Shown here one piece after another: positions 44,567 to 58,501 of a stretch of 64,000 nt of DNA. The stretch's first letter is position 1. The number at the start of each line of letters is the position of its first letter. The notes below the pieces were generated by a model, which made no database searches, was not told the origin of the DNA, and saw only the letters and a program-made list of their open reading frames with translations. Origin of the DNA: Symbiodinium sp. CCMP2592 (Eukaryota > Sar > Dinophyceae > Suessiales > Symbiodiniaceae); the NCBI GenBank assembly GCA_905221615.1, contig CAJNDT010002001.1:588881-652880 (forward strand), written 5' to 3'. The position numbers were made by a program, and so were the translations under genes.

Positions 44567-45365
44567 CTGAGATTGAAACTGGGGGCACTGGAGTCTGTTG
44601 CTTCGAAGTTGCTTTAGACCAAGTGACCCCAATGGAGCCCAGGCGAAGGTCTTTCAAGACCTTCGGCATTCCAGAGCAAAGGCCGCTGGAAGATGGCATG
44701 GTGACACACGGAGCGCTGAACTATCTGTTTTTAAAGCGATGCGACCAGCGGTTGTTGCATCTGGTAAAGACACCTCAGAGATCTTAGAGATTCGTAGTCC
44801 AAGATTTCCGCTGCTATTGGCAGCACAGCTTTCAGAGTTCAGACCTCCACTGCTGTAGCCAAATCGGCGGCAACACTTCTAGGTCTGCGGCAATGACACG
44901 TGCAAAGCAGCTTCCCTAGACATCTGAAACACAGCAGCTGGAGGCCTCTTCACAGAAATCACGATTGATCGGCACACGCATGACATGTGCAACAGGGTCG
45001 GCTTGGATGGCATTTTCACTGCGCTGGCCCAAAATTCAGATATTGCACTTACCACTACCGCATGACGCAGCGGTTTCGGGTAGTGCCGAGCCTGCAACAC
45101 CAGTAATTGGAAGCTGCCGTTTCATTTGAAGAACATCGTAGACCCTATAGCGTAGACCACAGTAAGCCCTAGCATACAACATAGTAGACCCTAGCATATT
45201 TGAGGACTCTAAGTCTAGGCACAACCACGACAGTCCCCTTGTTGCGGCAAGGCTGAGTTATGATCCGACGCTGGGCTTGCAAAATGCCCAGGCCGAGAAC
45301 TAGAACAGACCAGTCTGTTATTTCAAACGCAGAAATCTCAGACCCGACTATCTGACTGCTACTCG

Positions 45366-48028
45366 TCAGTCTTCGGCGGCACCAGACTTCTCACTATCAG
45401 AGAGACGTTCCTGATCCTCCTCCTTCTCCAACTTTGGCGAGCCCGCCGAGAAAGGGCTGTGGAAACTTGCCGAAGGAGCCGACTCACCTCTCAGGCTTAG
45501 CGACTTGCTCAGATGGCGGGTGGCCCTCCTGAAGCCATCAGAACGGTCTTGCACCATCTCAAGGACAATCCTGAGCAGGATCATCTCCGACAACACGCAC
45601 AGTGACGTCTGGTTCTTGACGAATCCGACGTAGCGGATCTTGTCACGTGCACAGGCCACTGCGGAGACCAGACCGGCAAAGTAGTCCTTTTCTCACGTTT
45701 GGAAGCGAACATGACATGCGCACGAAAGCCAAGCAAGCTTGAGGATGCATTCATAAGCCGAGCAGCGATGACGACCGAGGCCTTGTTGGGCAAGAAGCAA
45801 TGGAAGATCTCGCGAGCCTGCTCCTCAGTGGATTCCCAGGGATGAAGGGGTAGCACCGAGGAGACCTCTGCTGTGTCCTTGTCCTTGTCTTCTGGGGCAG
45901 ACTCCTCCTCACTGTCCGAATGCGGAGCCTTGGGAGCATCTTTGCCGTCAGCCATAGCCTGAAGACACTCCCGCGGCAAAAGCGAGACCAAGTAGTCCTC
46001 GTCGCCCTTGATGGACTGCCCCGCCCACCCTCTGGCTTTGTTGCTGCCCGGCAAGTCTACGAACTTCCTCTCCCGAAGTTCCAGACCGACATTGCTGGTC
46101 CAGACCATGGAGACGTTCTCCAGCGGCCACTGCACGACTTGGACATCCGGCGGCCGTCGAACTCCCTGTTGTGGTACAAGAGGCGAAGCTGGGTCACCGG
46201 CTCGTACTTCCGCAATCTTTTCAAGGTCTTCTTTTCATTTTTGATGACCTTGCTGAGCTCTCGGGTGATGCTCGACTGATTCCGCGGCACCCGTCCATCG
46301 AAGATCAAGACTAAGTCGGTCTCCGAGACAATGCCCTGTGTCCCAGGTCCCAGATCCCCAAACACCGTGGTGAGAGACCTTCGGAACCGCGTGTCGTCAA
46401 GGACCGCCCTGCACCGATGAACCTGCCCCCCGGGGCGGGTCCCTGATGCATGGCTTTCGCGTCGATCTTGTGCAGCCGGCCCTGGTCGGGCAGACGGAGA
46501 CCTTTCAGCAGCATTTGCCACTCAGAGGAATCCTCCGGCGTGACGTGGAGCTGCACGTAAGTGTTTCTCCCTCAGCTGCGGATAGGCTGGATTTGAAAAA
46601 CAACTCCAATTCACATCAATAGACTCAGACTACCGGACCAATGAACTGAGACACTGATGATGGCATCGTCCAGGACAGAGGAGAACTTGCTGTCGTCCGG
46701 GTTTTTGTAGATGATGTCATGCAGCAGATCAGACATGTGGTGCTTGAGGTGGGGGAAGGCTTGCAAACGGTCCACGCCCTTCGTCTCCGCTGCATCGGCC
46801 TTGTTGTCTGCAGCTTGCTCGCCCATGTCCTCCGGCATGTCTTCAGGAACGTCAGGTGCGGACACTTCCGGCGGGGACACCTCCGTTGGCGCAGCCTGCA
46901 ACGGAACAGAGCTTATTTGTGACAAAGTCGAGTTACAGTAAACTCAGCTCCAGCTGCACCCCGCCTCCTCGGAGACCGGCGGATGCTTTGCATCCTCCAT
47001 AAGTCCGACCACAGCACGGTGATCATGCAGGCCGGCTTTCTCCAACTCCAGCAAGGCGCCCTGGTCACACAACATATGAAAACATGTCATACAGCAACCC
47101 ATGCAGCAAACCATGCTGAATCCTGGCGGCCTCAGGTGACATCTTGGGGTCAGAAGTGGCCAATTTGAGGAAGAGCTCGTCCATGGCCTTGTGCCCTTTC
47201 AAGACCTTCACCGAAAACGTCACGGACTCCACCACGTAGTCCGGAGCCTGTCTCAGCCACTCCATGCACGAAGCCTGCTGCACATCTAGACCGGACTTCT
47301 TGAAGCTCTGCATGCTCTCGAAAGTTTTGCCGAAGTCAGGGTGCGCGGCGCCGAACTTTTTCACCTGGTGCAGGATCACCCTTCGCTTGAGGAGGTACAT
47401 GGAGATGATAGACCCAAGCAGAGTTCCCCCCACATTGTGGTCCAGCGCACCCTTGCAAATGTCCTCTCTCAAAGCTTCCAAGACCCACATCATGCGGGCA
47501 TTCTCAAGCGGCTGGTTCTTCGGTATGGAAGTGCGCGAGCATAAAAGGTCCAAGTTGGTATGCCCAGCCAAACAGTGATCACTCTGGAACTTGGAGTCCA
47601 GCTCAGCAATGATGAGCGGGCCGTCCGGCATGACACTCCCAAACCGCCTGGCAATGCGAAGCATCGCTCTAATCGTCTTCTCACTCATAGTCAGAGTCAA
47701 AAGACCATTTTTGAACCAGCCCTCGAGGTCGGCCGCGCTAGCGGCTTTGCCGTTTTTCTGCAGGAGGCGTTCTACCTCCTGGACGGCCTGCGCCCGTCGC
47801 AGACCAACCAGCGTCTGCACCTGAGCACCGGTGAAAGCCTCCTGGCAGAGTTGCCATTTCCGCCGCTCGACCTGCTCTTCGCCAGGCAGATATTCGTATC
47901 GGACACGGAAGCATCTGGAGCCCTTCTCAAAGTCGGTCGTACTCTTGCCCAGCTTCTTCTTCTTCTCATACCACGCCACAAAGAAGCTGACACCTTGGAT
48001 GCTGTCGCCCGGAAACAGGTGCACACGA

Positions 48029-48071
<43 letters not shown>

Positions 48072-48899
48072 AACGAATCAATCCTGGTCCCAGTGGCGGT
48101 AAGCATCATGGTTCACCGTGTCGTGCTCCAATGGCTTTGGCCGCTCCGTCAAACTCTTGGAACGGATCACCACAGCATCAGACCAGGAGGAAAAGCCCAA
48201 GGAGCCATCGTCCGCAGTCCAGTGCGTGGAGACCATCTTCTCGATAGCACCTCAGACTCAACACAATGGAATGACTCATGAGAGGCAACACGAACCGTCT
48301 CAGATTCTCTGATCTGCCGTCTCACTCCCTCTTAAACCGTGGCTGAATCCTCAGAGTGGGCGGGCTGAGCCAGATATTTGACAGGGTAGGACGGACATAC
48401 CACAAAGACTCTGTATTCCACTACTATCGAGTGCCGACTTCTGTGGTTAAATAATATGCCCTTGTGATGATCCAGTCAAGAAGCCAATCGTAGGAAGAAG
48501 GGTTCGGTGGCAGAAAGCGAAGAGCTCTACATCCGAAAAGCATATCAAGCATTCGTATTTCCCACATCGCTTGATCTCCTTCTTGTAGGTGTCTGCGTCA
48601 TAGCAAGACAGACCTCCGAGTTCCTCAAGCGGCCCCTTCTCGGTGTTGTCCTGACACAACCCAAGCACATCTCTGCTGAGTCTATATGAGCCACCAGCAC
48701 AGCAGCACACGAAACAAGATAAACTCTCTTGGGCCTGCAGAGGCTTGCTCAGAGCAGCCTGGCACTCCTTGAGGAGGGCGATGGTGGGGTGCATTTCCAA
48801 AGATGCATCAAGCTTCCCGGTGGCCGCACCCTTGGGCTTGGGGGCCGCCTTCTTTTTGGGGACCAACAGCTCGGATGCGCCGCCACGCTTGCCGCCCAT
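45366..48899 (-). CDS. Multi-exon protein of unknown function with basic N terminus
   Basis: Begins MGGKRGGASELLVPKKKAAP, a basic Lys/Ala-rich start suggesting the nucleus. Exons in order: 48,899-48,736 (GC donor), 48,650-48,551 (GC donor, phase 1), 48,250-48,098, 47,993-47,089 (long, helical: LTLTMSEKTIRAMLRIARRF, HNVGGTLLGSIISMYLLKRR), one from 47,060, one from 46,895 (acidic: VPEDMPEDMGEQAADNKA), then 46.56-45.37 kb with VSETDLVLIFDGRVPRNQSS, ITRELSKVIKNEKKTLKRL, an acidic DKDKDTAEV linker and an acidic C terminus ending SEKSGAAED. A (TA)n tract fills the intron at 48.0-48.1 kb. Frame changes at 47,088-47,061, near 46,440 and near 45,690 are explained by introns of 28-38 nt with GA or GC donors, or else by indels. 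No known domain is recognised. Confidence 0.6.
48028..48068. repeat. (TA)n microsatellite
   Basis: Pure AT dinucleotide tract within an intron of the unknown-function gene. Confidence 0.95.
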
Positions 48900-49106
48900 T
48901 GTGTGTCTGACAACACAGCCGAGAGGCGGAGGCTCAGAATCTTGGGAGGGCAATGGTCTTGAGAGACCTGAAAAGCCTCATGCAATGAGACGCTTCAAGC
49001 TGGCCATCTCTGGATTGCTTACTTGCTCGCGTCACACTGGCATTCACTGGCACCTGAACACAGCAGAGAGAAGCCAATGTGTGGGATTTCATGAAACATG
49101 TAGGAT

Positions 49107-49392
49107 GCTTGCAAAAAAAGTTTTATCGAGAATCCCATCTCTGAGATATGTCCCCAAATCAAAGAGCCTGACTCAGAGATGGCCGGCGCCGGCCATCTCT
49201 GAGATGATGGGTTTTTCCTTGCAGAGACTAGTCTGGTCATCCGGGCTGATTTCAGAGATGGCATGTCTATGGCATGCTCCACAATGAAAAAGCGGCTCGC
49301 TCAGAGATGGCCGGCGCCGGCCATCTCTGAGATGATCGGTTTGGTTTGGAAGCAAATTTCAGAGATGGAGTTCGCGCAAAAACTTTTTTCCA
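49107..49392. mobile_element. Foldback element with nested 34-bp palindromes
   Basis: Outer arms CAAAAAAAGTTTTATCGAGA and its imperfect complement near 49,392. Inside, at 49,172-49,208 and 49,298-49,334, are two near-identical palindromes: CTCAGAGATGGCCGGCGCC followed by GGCCATCTCTGAG. Further single GAGATGG/CCATCTC half-sites lie between. It sits between two convergently spaced genes of the same strand. Confidence 0.8.
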
Positions 49393-49436
49393 GGTACTCG
49401 AGCGGCTTGTATCCACAACGCCCTGGGCTTCTGCTC

Positions 49437-50675
49437 CTAACGTTGGGCACAAAGAGAAGCAGCTAACAAAATCATACCAGTAAGAACTGGTACAGGTACT
49501 GCTTCAGAGACCATGGTGTTCTTCACAGACATGGGCCTCACGAGGTTCAAGATCACGGTTTCCAGCTTGTATCCGAGACATGCCAGCCTTTCTTCGGGCA
49601 TCAGCAGGCGGATCTGAGTCGGGTGCGTCATGCACAGCAAGTCGGCGGAGGCTTTGGGGTTTGACGGCAAGACCCCTTGTAAGACCTCGACAGTCTTCAA
49701 GCTGCTGTTGCCACCCACCTCCACCAGCAGAGGGCTTGGCAAGCGGCCATTCATCTTGAGAATGGCCAAGGCCCGCTCCTGCAAAATCAAGGTGTGCACG
49801 AAGTGGTTCGGGCTTTGCTTCCACAGAGCATCGAAGGATTCCCGCAACTTAGGATCCATCTCTGTGCAGCGCAAGACCCCGCTCCCGGTCGCAATGGAGA
49901 CCAGTTCGGGCACCGTCTTCTTCATCTTCTTCTTCGGCGGCTCTTCATCCTGCTGTGGCGCAGCCGGCTCTTCAGTCCCTGCAGCCTTGTCCTCGTTGTC
50001 AGCCGCGCTGGGCTTCATCTGCCGATTGAACATCTCAGTGTGATACTGGAAGACCTCCGAAGATCTTGAGAACAAGTGAGTCTTTGGCTGCAAGGACCCA
50101 GCGTGAAGAAACAAGGCGGCGCACTTCTCCCACTGCTTCCTGAGGACAGCCGGATCACCAAAACTGGAGGCCACCAAGATGAACCTTCTCTGGCAGTACC
50201 GGTACTCAGACCACACCATAACATTCAGCTCGCAGATGATCTTGCCCAAGACCTCCAAGACCTCGGCGGGCTTCAAAGCTGAAATCACCACGTCCAATAT
50301 GAGGACGTCAGGTCTGCAGACCTGGATTGCCGATTCGAGCCTGGAAAGTGCCTCCTGGCTGGCCTTGTCGTGACCAGCCGTCACAGAGGAAAGGAAAACC
50401 TTCGGGCACTTCGACTTCTCAACGACGGAGCTCTTCAAACTCCGGAAGAGCAGCTTGCCGTCCGAGGCCATATAGCGCACCATATGGCTGGAGCTTGGCG
50501 GGGATGCCGAGCTGCAGCAATAGCTGCATCCCAGGGCCCTTAGCCGTCCTGGCTCTCGGCACTTCAAGTAGTACAATGGATCGATGCCACAAAAGAAGCT
50601 CACGGCGTCCCAGCTCCTCGGGCTGAAGTTTGCTGGCAGGATCTGCTCTCCGAGGGTGTCAAACATCTCAGTCAT
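49437..50675 (-). CDS. Degenerate cytosine-5 DNA methyltransferase-like protein
   Basis: Uninterrupted 412-codon exon, probably preceded by others: at 50,871 downward, after acceptor GTGTTTGCAG, a segment DFADQCSVFPLACSAKRLD reads well. Matches to C5-methyltransferase order: CRPDVLILDVV at about 120-130 in the place of the ENV motif; YRYCQRRFILVASSFGD at about 158-173 in the place of the QxRxR motif; RLLMPEERLACLGYKL at about 356-371, like the conserved R-L-L...E...L-x-G-(F/Y) block; and KNTMVSEAVPVPVLTGMILL near 385-404, like the final GNxVPVPV motif. A low-complexity insert (KAAGTEEPAAPQQDEEPPKK) lies at about 234-253. I find no clear catalytic Pro-Cys loop and the ENV glutamate is replaced, so it may be inactive. 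Distinct from the neighbour at 52.6-54.4 kb. Confidence 0.5.
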   Translation of the reverse strand: MTEMFDTLGEQILPANFSPRSWDAVSFFCGIDPLYYLKCREPGRLRALGCSYCCSSASPPSSSHMVRYMASDGKLLFRSLKSSVVEKSKCPKVFLSSVTAGHDKASQEALSRLESAIQVCRPDVLILDVVISALKPAEVLEVLGKIICELNVMVWSEYRYCQRRFILVASSFGDPAVLRKQWEKCAALFLHAGSLQPKTHLFSRSSEVFQYHTEMFNRQMKPSAADNEDKAAGTEEPAAPQQDEEPPKKKMKKTVPELVSIATGSGVLRCTEMDPKLRESFDALWKQSPNHFVHTLILQERALAILKMNGRLPSPLLVEVGGNSSLKTVEVLQGVLPSNPKASADLLCMTHPTQIRLLMPEERLACLGYKLETVILNLVRPMSVKNTMVSEAVPVPVLTGMILLAASLCAQR

Positions 50676-50871
50676 GGTTCTGGCACAAAAGGCCCCGGAG
50701 ACTTACATGCCAAAGCTGGAGCGAAAGCAGCCACCGACCCGGAGATTCAGGCATGCATGCACGCTTCTTTGAAAACGACATGAGGCTTCCATTCAAACTC
50801 CATGACAGTGTCTAATCTCTTCGCAGAGCAGGCCAGAGGGAAGACACTGCACTGATCAGCAAAGTCCTGCA

Positions 50872-52628
50872 AACACCACGAGCCTCAACGAAGATGTTCA
50901 GGCCGATGATCTTCCTTTTGCTTCTGGTCTGGCCTTGCTGAAACACAAGACCGCCGTCAGAGTCAATTGGGCTCGGCAAACAATCCACTGAGCAACTTCA
51001 AAGGACAGGGACCACGGGACAACATGCACTGCAGACCAGGCAACTTCTGCTGCGATTGCAGATTATGAAATGGCTGAGAACCCGGCTTTCGGACCTGGCT
51101 TCCCCGATAACGTGGGACAGCTTCTACGAAAGAAACATGCGCACGCAAATGGACAAGCATATAACCTGCGCCGGATGGTTGACCGGCAATCCACACTCCA
51201 CAGAAGCATGACATAGTCCGTGAGACCTAATTGCACATACTGGCCCTGTCACACTGTCTCTGTGCACAAGCTCCACTCCACAGACTGCTCAGTTTCGCAC
51301 CCTTCATTTCTTGTGGAGACCCTCTCATGCCACCAATTCCATTTTCACAAAGTGATACTTTTGCAGGCCACAACATTCTAGACCATACCACTCCAAGCCT
51401 TGTGTGGTGAACTGGAAAAGCGCCAGAAGTCCTGCGCAGCCCAGAAGCTAGCAGTCAGAGGTTTCTTTCTGCAGCTGACCTACCGGAACAAAGACTGCAC
51501 GCCACGTGCATTCTAGGCAATGGCCAGCCGGCAGGTTTGAACACATGTTCCAGAGCGGCCTACACAGTAGATAGATATATGAATCTGACGTTAGACAGAT
51601 TCCAGATAATAGATATATGAACAAAGAACGACAATAGATAACATAGGTAATTCACCCCACCCCACCCCCTACCACCAACCAACGAGCCCCCACAACCGAG
51701 AGCGCAGCGGTTTGAGCAATCACTGCAGCTCCGTGATCAGTCAATGCACCGGCTCTCTAAAAACCCCAAGCCCTAAGCATAAACCCTGCTGGCCAAGCCT
51801 CCAGGGTATCATCCTCAGCCACATGGCCAAAGGACCTGACAGGATCGCAGCTAGGAAGGATTGCACAGGGGTCGTGGCAATACGATAAGTTGAGCCCGTG
51901 GCCTCTATGACGGCGCCGTAACGCCGAGCAAGGCGGGGCATCTGGGGATAAAGTTAGGGTTGGGATCTTAGAGCATGAATTTCAGAGGGCCCAACAGCAT
52001 GAGACCATGAGACCTACAACAAGTTGGGCCAACCAACAACAACAAACCCCTCAATTGGTTCCAGCCATTCAACAAGCCAACTCTCTCAGAGCTGGCTATC
52101 GTCAAAGTGCCTGTAAACATGTCGTGCCATAAGGAAACTCCGGGACAGGTCTCTTGGAGCCGGGCCTGCATCTGCACCAGCAACAGCAGGGCCTTCGCAC
52201 ACTGCATTGCAGAATCACACGAGAGACCCGGCTATGTGTCTGACTTGATGACCGCAGACCCCAATGCTGAATCGAGTCCTAAAGCAACATGCCGCAGACA
52301 GATATGGAGCTGCGAGGAGTCTTTTTGAAGGCACATCAGACGGCGTAGAGTTCGACCCCGCCGCGCAAAGCTGGGCGGAGTTTCTTCAAAAACTAGTGGC
52401 GCAAAATCAGTGTCAAGACCTCCACACGTATACACACAGTGTGTTGAGCAGGCCATGAACTGAGTCAAGCCGGTCATGCAGGCTGACACTGCTGCCACAT
52501 GTCTGCAAAAGAAGAGCTGAAACCTCAGAAAGCTACTGTGTTTTAGACCATCTGGAGCTGCTATATTTTTATGTGACAGACCGATGAACTTTCTTCTGAT
52601 GCTCTCTCTAGCAGACTCTGGCCGCCAA
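50872..52628. other. Region between the two methyltransferase-like genes
   Basis: The minus strand near 50,880-50,945 reads QTRSKRKIIGLNIFVEAR, possibly an upstream exon of the 49.4-50.7 kb gene. A minus-strand helical segment near 52,150-52,207 (CAKALLLLVQMQARLQET) and a plus-strand one at about 52,264-52,410 (VEFDPAAQSWAEFLQKLVA) look protein-like but have no clear partners. The rest is not recognised. Confidence 0.35.
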
Positions 52629-54366
52629 CTAGTCAGACCTGGACAGGACACCCAGGGCTCTCAGGAGCGGTGTCAAAGCGACCACCAGCGAAGTGGCAGC
52701 AGTGACGTTGCCAACCAAGCTTTTTGCATCCACACCCTTCCACGACAAATTGTCGATCGGATAGCCGTGCAGAAAGAAGACCAGGTCGGACGGGATGAAC
52801 GAGCGTAGACCATAGTGGAACAAAGTGCTCGATCTTGTCACCGTAGGCACGCATCCAAAGGAGACCCTTCCGCGATCGGCGGACTGCGAAACGTCGGCGA
52901 CCATGTCCTGCAAATGGGATCACACCCTAAACCCTAAACCCAATCTCCAAACCCTAAACCCTGAAATCCCCAAACCCTAAACCTCAGAGTGAAGCCGCCG
53001 GTCCTGGATGTTGTCTCCTCGCTTCTGAGCCAAGGCGCGGCCTATCAAATAGTACACGTCTATTTGGGCCCGCATCCACGCCGTTATGCCCGTTAGACCG
53101 TGGCTGGGTCGATCATGCCCGAAGCCGTCCTTGTCGTCCAGCCTCTTTGCCTTGACGGCCTTGGCGACGGCATTGGAAAACGCCTGGTGATACTTGGAGA
53201 CCATCTCTGCCTCGTCCACCAGGGATGACGAGGATGGCTCGCTCAAAGGAATCTTGGAGACCGGGCCGCCAGCTGCTGACTCTGAAGACCCGGACAGCCC
53301 ACCAAGGAAGGACTCCATGTGAAGTTGCGGGAACTTCTCCTGGACAACGGCAGCAAGCTGCTCCACTTCCTTCTTGAGATTGTCCGAGCTGTTCTCTCCA
53401 AGCAGGCGAGAGACCAAAATGAAAACTCTCTTTCGTTCAGTGGGGAGGGGCTTCGCATCGAGGACCACCGAACTTGCATCCATGCCCAGGTCTTTCAACT
53501 CCTGCATGTTCGCAGCCAGAGCAGGCTCTTTCGAGCCACCACCGCGGGCAAGCCTCAGATCAAAAGAACAAGAAGGGATAGTTCTTGCTAGAAGGGCTGA
53601 GAGAGAGATCGCAAACTCCTTGCAAGCCAAGGGCGTGAGACCGGCAGTGTTCTCCAACAACGCCAGCGATGGCTTCCTCTCACTGAGGTGCCTTTTCGTG
53701 GCTTGCCACGAAGCATCGTGCTCTGGGTGTCTCTCCTGCACGATATCCTGCTGGAACCTTTCAGGCACAACTGAAGCCTGATTGAAAAAGTTGCTCCGTG
53801 TCCAGGAACGGCACCGGGCATTTTCGACAATGGACGGAGCAGGGCGCCATCTCCGAGAAGACATCTGCAGCATCCTGCTTGGCGGCACGGCACGTGTGTG
53901 AATGCAATCAAACGAAGTATAGGCATAGGGCAGAAGGCTTGACAAGTCAGTCCTCAAACAGGCAATTGGGGTTCCTGCGGTTCTTGATCAAGAAGAGCTG
54001 GGCGCTTACGTCCTTCTCGGAGCCCAGGATCTCATCCGCCGCCCATCCTGCATTGGCAACTTTCAGCATCTTCTTCAGGGTGTAGGCGAAGCTGCCGGAC
54101 CCTGTGCAGCAGGAGGCGACTTTGAGAACACCATCCAAATTCGAGGCTGGCTTCTTCGCAACGTAGCCGGCCTCTTTCCAAACTGCCCCTATGAACTTGA
54201 CCAGGTCAAAGGACTCACGTCGGAGCTCGGACGAAAGTGAGACCTCTACCGCCGCCCTGGCTTCGCTCTTGGCCTTTGGCTGGGCCTTCGCTTTGGCTTT
54301 GGCCTTTGCCTTGGGCTTGGCAACACGTTTTGCCTTGGGCACCTTCTGGCTCCACCGAGCAACCAT
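52629..54366 (-). CDS. Cytosine-5 DNA methyltransferase-like protein with Lys/Ala-rich N terminus
   Basis: Three parts. Exon 1 (54,366-53,953) starts MVARWSQKVPKAKRV, runs through a KAKAKAKAQPKAK tail, then LKVASCCTGSGSFAYTLKKM in the position of the SAM-binding motif I, ending CLFE before a GA donor. Exon 2 (from 53,874, acceptor GCCAAGCAG) gives CSVHCRKCPVPF and LFQSGFSCA, the latter in the position of the catalytic GFPC loop with the cysteine kept. The frame then changes at about 53,765 and continues with SERKPSLALLENTAGLT (ENV motif region) and LPTERKRVFILVSRL (QxRxR motif region) to 52,983. Exon 3 (52,907-52,629, acceptor CCATTTGCAG) has FFLHGYPIDNLSW and DAKSLVGNVTAATSLVVAL, like motifs IX-X. 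Such enzymes methylate cytosine in DNA; dinoflagellates have divergent, often transposon-borne relatives. The frame change is either a short GC-AG intron (about 31 nt) or a one-base insertion that breaks the gene. Confidence 0.7.
52908..52982 (-). repeat. 75-nt intron made of telomere-like TTTAGGG sequence
   Basis: Between LHSE and DMVADV of the methyltransferase-like gene. The intron reads GTTTAGGGTTTGGGGATTTC with further GGTTTAGGGTTT units and ends CCATTTGCAG; both flanking exons are in phase 0. The donor is formed by the telomere-like heptamer itself. Confidence 0.8.
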
Positions 54367-54838
54367 GGCAGCAGACTCCAGACAGCTGGAGTTTCAAAAA
54401 CCGTCCGGATATGATATAACCGCAAACTTCTGTACTTGCCTCAAACTGTTTACGGTAACTTCTGGAAAGAACGATGTCTGACGACCTTGCTTCTGATAGC
54501 CCACAGACTCAAGAAAGAGGTGCAGCTCCAACATGGGAAGTGAACGGCACTCAACAGCCAAGCAAAGAAAGTCGATGCACCTTGTTGGACAGGACCCGCA
54601 CGTCTTCAGACCTTCCAGACACGGGCACATCAGCTGGTTTATGGAGCAAAACAAGAATTGGACGGAATAGAAGAACAAAAATAAAACCCAGCCGGCCTGT
54701 GATCGGTACCACCGACGACTAAGAGACTCAGAGACCTGACCGGGTTGCAAGAGACATCCCAGTACCAGCTGCAAGAGCTTCCTGGCCTTTCTGGACGAAG
54801 TGGGAAGAGACCTGGCAGCAATTCGCAGAGCAACAGGA

Positions 54839-57535
<2,697 letters not shown>

Positions 57536-57599
57536 GGCTGCACGGGCGAATGGCAAAGCCCCTGAAGACCGGATGTGTTGCGACCCTAGTGCCCAGCGG

Positions 57600-58501
57600 A
57601 GGCCCTGTGATGACCTGAATGATGGACCCTAGCGGCTCTAGCACTCTGCCCAATGCATGCTTCATGGCCGTCATGTTGGGACTCTGTGACTGAAAACGTT
57701 GCAGGGAGCAGCAGTCAAAGGCTGTGCAAAGCAAGAACATGACCACGAACGAACTGCAGCTAAACCACGGCAGTCTGAAGCAAGCGAGCTGAGGAGACCT
57801 CTGACTGAACTCCGGAATCTCCCAGGTCCCAAGGCAGAGACCTCAGGAATCCAATAATGCAATGCCGAGCTGAGAAGGCAGCTGAGCCATGCACATCAGA
57901 CGTGGTTCTCGCAAGACCTCACAAGTGAGCCAAGTAGTTCTTAAAAAAAACCAGCGCTCCACCAACGCTCTCAGGGGCCGACCGAAGATCTGGACCATGT
58001 CGAGACCGCCTGCCCGGAGCAAAACTCAACAAGAAGAGCTTCCTAACCACTGAAGCAGTACGAAATGCCTTTAAGACCAGGCCTGCAACGAAGGCCGCCG
58101 GCAGCTGTCCTGTCGGAAGGAAATTCTATTTATGCTCTGAGGAGTGGGGTGCTCTGGGCCGCAATACCAGAACTGAATTCACCATGACCGAGCCCCACTG
58201 CGATCAACCTACATAAACTGTAGACCCGAACAGCCCTAGGCCCTAGGTTGCCAACCGCTGGGGAGGTTCGGCGCTCACACTCGGACAATCCAGGCGAGGC
58301 ATCTGGGGAGGTTCGAGGGTTCGCGCTTTTTCCACAGGCAGCACCGACGATCAAGGCTCACAAACCATCCAGCATCGAGCATCGCTCATCACTGCTGTCG
58401 CTGCTGCTGCTGGATGAGGACGAGGAGGATATTCCCGTGTCCTTTCTTTGTGTGGGACTCGGGGTGGCAAGACCAAAGAATCACAATTAAATTATCAAAA
58501 C
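57600..58501. other. Intergenic stretch, nothing recognised
   Basis: Between the stop of the Lys/Ala-tail gene at 58,502 and the ATG at 57,535. No coding pattern or repeat is recognised; it presumably holds a 3' end, a splice-leader acceptor and a 5' leader. Confidence 0.4.

Noticed and set aside
44557..44787. Plus-strand 76-residue frame (VTPMEPRRRSFKTFGIPEQR)
   Set aside because: Opposite to all neighbouring genes, no splice support, and it overlaps the 5' region of the H3-like gene.
52264..52458. Plus-strand 64-residue frame with VEFDPAAQSWAEFLQ
   Set aside because: Looks protein-like but stands alone on the wrong strand with no start context, homologue or partner exon that I recognise.
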